This document shows positions 6,598-9,388 of a stretch of DNA of 9,388 nucleotides, piece by piece. The position numbers and the translations under genes were made by a program. Source of the stretch: Sphingomonadaceae bacterium (GTDB lineage: Bacteria > Pseudomonadota > Alphaproteobacteria > Sphingomonadales > Sphingomonadaceae). Under the pieces are notes generated by a model. That model was given only the letters and a program-made list of their open reading frames with translations, ran no database searches and was not told the DNA's origin. The stretch spans positions 1-9,388 of the forward strand of contig SHLU01000082.1 of NCBI GenBank assembly GCA_004282995.1. The letters run 5' to 3'. Every line of letters begins with the position of its first letter. Within the stretch, counting starts at the first letter, position 1.

Positions 6598-7519
6598 GAT
6601 TCCCGGAGGCAAGGGACGCAAGATGGGATGGATCGGATGGACGCTGGTGGCGTTGGCAGCGCTTGCCGTGCTCGGCTTCTTCTCCTGGCACTGGGCTGTC
6701 CGCTCGCAAGCGGTCATGTTGCTCGATCGCGTGGATGCGCTGTCCACTGCGAGCGCGGTGCAGACCAGCGATCCGATATCATACGGCCCGGCCGCAGAGC
6801 AGATCCTGCTGGTGGCGCGCCCGGCTGGCGGAGGTCAGAAGAGCCGCCCGGTCATATTGTTCATCCACGGCGGCAGCTGGAGCATGGGGCGGGCGCAGGA
6901 TTATGCCTTCGTGGCGCGCAATCTCGCCGCGCAGGGCTATGTCGCGGTCAGCGCAGGATACCGGCTGGTTCCTGGCGGCGAATATCCCGCGATGCTCGAA
7001 GACGGCGCGGCCGCGACTCGCTGGATTCATGACCATATTGCCGATTACGGCGGCGACCCCTCGCGAATTTTCCTGATGGGTCATTCGGCAGGTGCCTACA
7101 ATGCTGTGATGCTGGCGCTCGACCGCCGATGGCTCGATGCCAGGGATGTCCCGCAAGGCGCGATTGCCGGAGCGATCGGTCTCGCCGGCCCCTATGATTT
7201 CCTCCCGCTCGACAGCGAGGGGACGCGCGACGCCTTTGGCGATGCCAGCGACCTGGATGCCACCCAGCCGATCAATTTCGTCCGGGCCGACGCGCCGCCC
7301 CTGCTGCTGCTGACCGGCGATGACGATACTACCGTCCGTCCGCGCAATTCGGTGGCACTGGAGCGCGCCATGATCCGCGTCGGCGGGACAGCCGAGTTGC
7401 GTCAGTTCGCCGGGATCAACCATGCCGGGATCATCATGGCGATGTCGCGGCCTTTCGCCGGAGACGGGGCCGTGAAGGCCGCAGTCCACGAATTCCTCGC
7501 CCAGTCCGCCCACCACTAA
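6590..7519 (+). CDS. Membrane-anchored alpha/beta hydrolase (carboxylesterase-like)
   Basis: A 309-residue hydrolase of the BD-FAE/esterase-lipase type. Residues 1-12 are basic and 14-36 form one hydrophobic segment (GWTLVALAALAVLGFF), so the enzyme is probably anchored in the inner membrane with its catalytic part in the periplasm, unless the segment is cleaved. Catalytic features: oxyanion motif FIHGGSW (91-97), nucleophile elbow GHSAG with S166, acid D246 in TGDDDTTV, and base H278 in GINHAG. These fit the fold exactly, so an active serine esterase, lipase or peptidase is expected; the substrate is unknown. ATG 6590 lies in the ATGACTGA overlap with the phosphatase gene and has AGGCGG 9 nt upstream. 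ATG 6623, with AAGGGA 6 nt upstream, is a plausible alternative starting at the hydrophobic segment. Confidence 0.88.
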   Translation: MTEIPGGKGRKMGWIGWTLVALAALAVLGFFSWHWAVRSQAVMLLDRVDALSTASAVQTSDPISYGPAAEQILLVARPAGGGQKSRPVILFIHGGSWSMGRAQDYAFVARNLAAQGYVAVSAGYRLVPGGEYPAMLEDGAAATRWIHDHIADYGGDPSRIFLMGHSAGAYNAVMLALDRRWLDARDVPQGAIAGAIGLAGPYDFLPLDSEGTRDAFGDASDLDATQPINFVRADAPPLLLLTGDDDTTVRPRNSVALERAMIRVGGTAELRQFAGINHAGIIMAMSRPFAGDGAVKAAVHEFLAQSAHH

Positions 7520-7562
7520 TCTTCATGGGACATTCAGCCCCCGGCGCGCTAGGCAAGCGGTA

Positions 7563-8918
7563 ATGCGCTTCCTCGTTCACAGCCTCGCGTTTTTCGCGGC
7601 GTTCGCTTTTGCGGCTCAGCCGCTGTTCGCGCAATCGATGCTGCGCGATGCCGAGACGGAGGCATTGCTGAACGACATGGCCGCGCCGCTGGTCGAGGCT
7701 GCTGGTCTCGAAGACGGCAATGTCGATATGGTGCTGATCAACGATGGCTCGATCAACGCCTTCGTTGCCGGCGGCCAGGTCGTCTATCTCCATTCGGGCC
7801 TGATCAATGCCGCCGATAGCGCCAACGAGGTGCAAGGCGTGATTGCGCACGAACTGGGCCATATCACCGGCGGCCACGTCATCCGCTCCTCCGACAGTTA
7901 TCGCGCGGCGACCAATATCACGCTGCTTTCATTGCTGCTCGGCGCGGCCGCGGTGGCGGCAGGTGCAGGCGACGCCGGGATGGCCGCGATCATGGCCGGA
8001 CAGCGCGCCGCACTCGGCAAGTTCCTTTCCTTCAATCGCGCGCAGGAAAGCTCGGCTGACGCCGCGGGCGCGGAGTATCTGTCCAAGGCCGGCATTACCG
8101 GACGCGGCTCGCTCGATTTCTTCGGCAAGCTGCTCAACCAGGAATTCCGCTATGGCCGCAGCCAGGGCGATGAAGCCGAGTTCACGCGCACGCACCCGCT
8201 GTCGGGCGACCGGATCAGCCGCCTGCGCGAAGTCTACGAGCTTGATCCTGCGTGGCAGAAAGCCCCTGATGCCGGACTTCAGCAGCGCTTCGAGCGGGTC
8301 AAGGCCAAGCTTTATGGCTACCTGGAAGAACCTGCCCGCGTCCTGCGCGCCTATCCGCGCACGCGGCTGGACGTGCCGGCCCGTTACGCACGCGCCTATG
8401 CCTATCACAAGGACGCGCAAATCGATCTGGCGCTTGAAGAAGTCGAAGCGCTGCTCACTGCGGAGCCGGACAACCCTTATTTTCTCGAACTGAAGGGCCA
8501 GGTTTTGCTCGAATCTGGGCGTCCGGAAGAAGCGCTTCCGGCCCTGCGCCAGGCGACCCAGTTGACCAACACACACCCGCTGATCGCATCGATCTTCGGT
8601 CACGCACTCATCGCCACCGAAGACCAGGCGAATTTTGAGGAAGCCAAGACCGTGTTGCGCGCAGCAGTTGCGCGCGACCGCTGGATGCCATTTGCCTGGT
8701 ACCAGCTCGGCGTGGTCTATGCAGCGCAGGGCGACATGCCGCGGGCGCGCCTCGCCAGTGCCGAGCAACAAGTGCTTCGGCGTGAATATTTTTCTGCCTT
8801 GCGCAGCGCCCAGATAGCCGAGGCGGGATTGCCCGAGAACACGCCCGACTGGTTACGCGCTCAGGACATCAGGATGCAGGCGCAGGCCTTGCTTGAACGC
8901 GAGCAGAACCGGCGCTAA
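7563..8918 (+). CDS. M48-family metalloprotease with TPR repeats (BepA-like), exported
   Basis: A 451-residue protein. Residues 1-24 are a signal peptide (hydrophobic AFFAAFAFAAQPLFAQ, cleavage after AQ or nearby). The M48 domain follows: zinc site HELGH (96-100; H96, E97, H100), a hydrophobic stretch at 118-146 (LLSLLLGAAAVAAGAG) that may touch the membrane, the third ligand E162 in AQESSADAAG, and THP at 210-212. In E. coli BepA a histidine after the third ligand covers the active-site zinc; H211 is at a similar distance and may be the equivalent. The C-terminal half (about 270-420) is TPR-like, for example DLALEEVEALLTAEPDNPYFL and FAWYQLGVVYAAQGD. Family members degrade or help assemble outer-membrane proteins in the periplasm. 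It begins 43 nt after the hydrolase and ends 25 nt before the DsbA-type gene, which suggests one envelope quality-control operon. Confidence 0.92.
   Translation: MRFLVHSLAFFAAFAFAAQPLFAQSMLRDAETEALLNDMAAPLVEAAGLEDGNVDMVLINDGSINAFVAGGQVVYLHSGLINAADSANEVQGVIAHELGHITGGHVIRSSDSYRAATNITLLSLLLGAAAVAAGAGDAGMAAIMAGQRAALGKFLSFNRAQESSADAAGAEYLSKAGITGRGSLDFFGKLLNQEFRYGRSQGDEAEFTRTHPLSGDRISRLREVYELDPAWQKAPDAGLQQRFERVKAKLYGYLEEPARVLRAYPRTRLDVPARYARAYAYHKDAQIDLALEEVEALLTAEPDNPYFLELKGQVLLESGRPEEALPALRQATQLTNTHPLIASIFGHALIATEDQANFEEAKTVLRAAVARDRWMPFAWYQLGVVYAAQGDMPRARLASAEQQVLRREYFSALRSAQIAEAGLPENTPDWLRAQDIRMQAQALLEREQNRR
8895..8909 (-). promoter_or_regulatory. Second GTTC-N7-GTTC match, inside the protease gene end
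   Basis: The plus strand reads GAACGCGAGCAGAAC, the reverse complement of an exact GTTC-N7-GTTC repeat. It sits within the last codons of the M48 gene, 34 nt before the DsbA-type start. Its spacer is GC-rich, no promoter is visible, and neither neighbour is a known SOS gene. A chance match is the likelier reading. Confidence 0.15.
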
Positions 8919-8943
8919 CCGGTCGCCAACGGGGAACCCATCC

Positions 8944-9388
8944 ATGCGCAAGACGATTATCGCCATCCTGCTCGCTTTCGTGGCGGGCTTCGTGGGGGCC
9001 GCGACCTACATGGTGTCCGGCCTCGCTGGCGGACAGATCGAAGGTTACCTGCTTGCCAATCCCGATCTCCTCCCACGCATGGCCAGCGCGTGGGAACGCC
9101 AGCAGGCCGAAGACCGACTTGCTGCGGCCGGCGGGGAAGTGCGCCAGCCTTTTCCCGGTGCTGTGCTCGGCAATCCGAATGGTTCGCGCACACTGGTCAA
9201 GTTTACCGACTATAATTGCGGCTATTGCCGCGCCAGCGCTGCAGAAGTCGCCAAGATGATCGCGCGGGATCCCGAATTGAAGGTGGTGGTCCGCGAATGG
9301 CCGATTTTCCAGGGCAGCCAGCGCGCGGCGTCATGGGCATTGGCAGCAGGGCAGCAGGGCAAGTTCGAACCATTCTATACCGCCATGT
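8944..9388 (+). CDS. DsbA-family thiol-disulfide oxidoreductase (ScsC-like), 3' end cut by window
   Basis: The frame starts at ATG 8944 and is open to the window end (148 codons seen). GGGGAA 7 nt upstream is a good ribosome site. Residues 1-25 are a signal peptide or anchor (MRKTIIAILLAFVAGFVGAA). Residues 31-60 (QIEGYLLANPDLLPRMASAW) match the N-terminal helical segment of ScsC/DsbA-like proteins, which can mediate oligomerisation. The thioredoxin fold then begins (TLVKFTDYNCGYCR), with active-site pair C92-G93-Y94-C95; the strand VVVREWPIF (114-122) follows. The cis-proline loop should lie beyond the window. The role is oxidation or isomerisation of disulfides in the periplasm; which one cannot be told from this fragment. 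It follows the M48 gene by 25 nt, so a shared transcript and a link to envelope protein folding are likely. Confidence 0.9.
   Translation, partial: MRKTIIAILLAFVAGFVGAATYMVSGLAGGQIEGYLLANPDLLPRMASAWERQQAEDRLAAAGGEVRQPFPGAVLGNPNGSRTLVKFTDYNCGYCRASAAEVAKMIARDPELKVVVREWPIFQGSQRAASWALAAGQQGKFEPFYTAM

Noticed and set aside
5791..6747. Long minus-strand open frame opposite the phosphatase gene
   Set aside because: The plus strand carries intact HAD motifs over the same bases; the antisense product has no recognisable features.
8908..8923. ACCGG/CCGGT hairpin around the protease stop codon as a terminator
   Set aside because: The stem is 5 bp with no T-run after it, and the next gene starts 25 nt after the stop with its own ribosome site, so read-through is more likely.

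Overview
The window looks like part of a chromosome from a GC-rich alphaproteobacterium, most likely a sphingomonad of the Erythrobacter/Sphingomonas type. Reasons: high GC, the MmcB family with an alphaproteobacterial SOS box, a PAS_5-like protein, and the pairing of an M48-TPR protease with a DsbA/ScsC-type protein. The genus is inference; no marker gene is present. No insertion sequence, phage gene or CRISPR array was seen, and no stretch over 300 bases lacks a gene.

Layout, left to right. (1) 1-52: the 5' part of a tRNA-Arg(CCG) on the minus strand, cut by the window edge; every protein gene is on the plus strand. (2) 164-1120: a sulfotransferase gene broken by one in-frame TAG at 344-346. 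(3) 1158-2088: a small unrecognised protein, then the MmcB-family DNA repair protein. A perfect GTTC-N7-GTTC SOS box (1562-1576) lies in the 31-nt gap between them. (4) 2168-3321: an integral-membrane di-iron hydroxylase/desaturase and an exported DUF2141 protein whose start probably overlaps it. (5) 3435-5411: a 658-aa protein with a PAS-like N-terminal domain, a very acidic linker and a helical C-terminal domain of unknown function. It is preceded by an AT-rich control region with a CtrA-box-like element inside an inverted repeat. (6) 5497-7519: an APP1-type phosphatidate phosphatase, with an overlapping membrane-anchored alpha/beta hydrolase; possibly a lipid-handling pair. (7) 7563-9388: an M48 protease with TPR repeats (BepA-like) and, 25 nt later, a DsbA-family disulfide protein cut by the window end; a likely envelope quality-control operon.

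Most of this is ordinary accessory or housekeeping sequence. The points most worth checking are the SOS box at mmcB, the broken sulfotransferase, the acidic three-part PAS protein with its promoter, and the phosphatase-hydrolase pair. I found no clear sign of an undescribed defence or mobile system.
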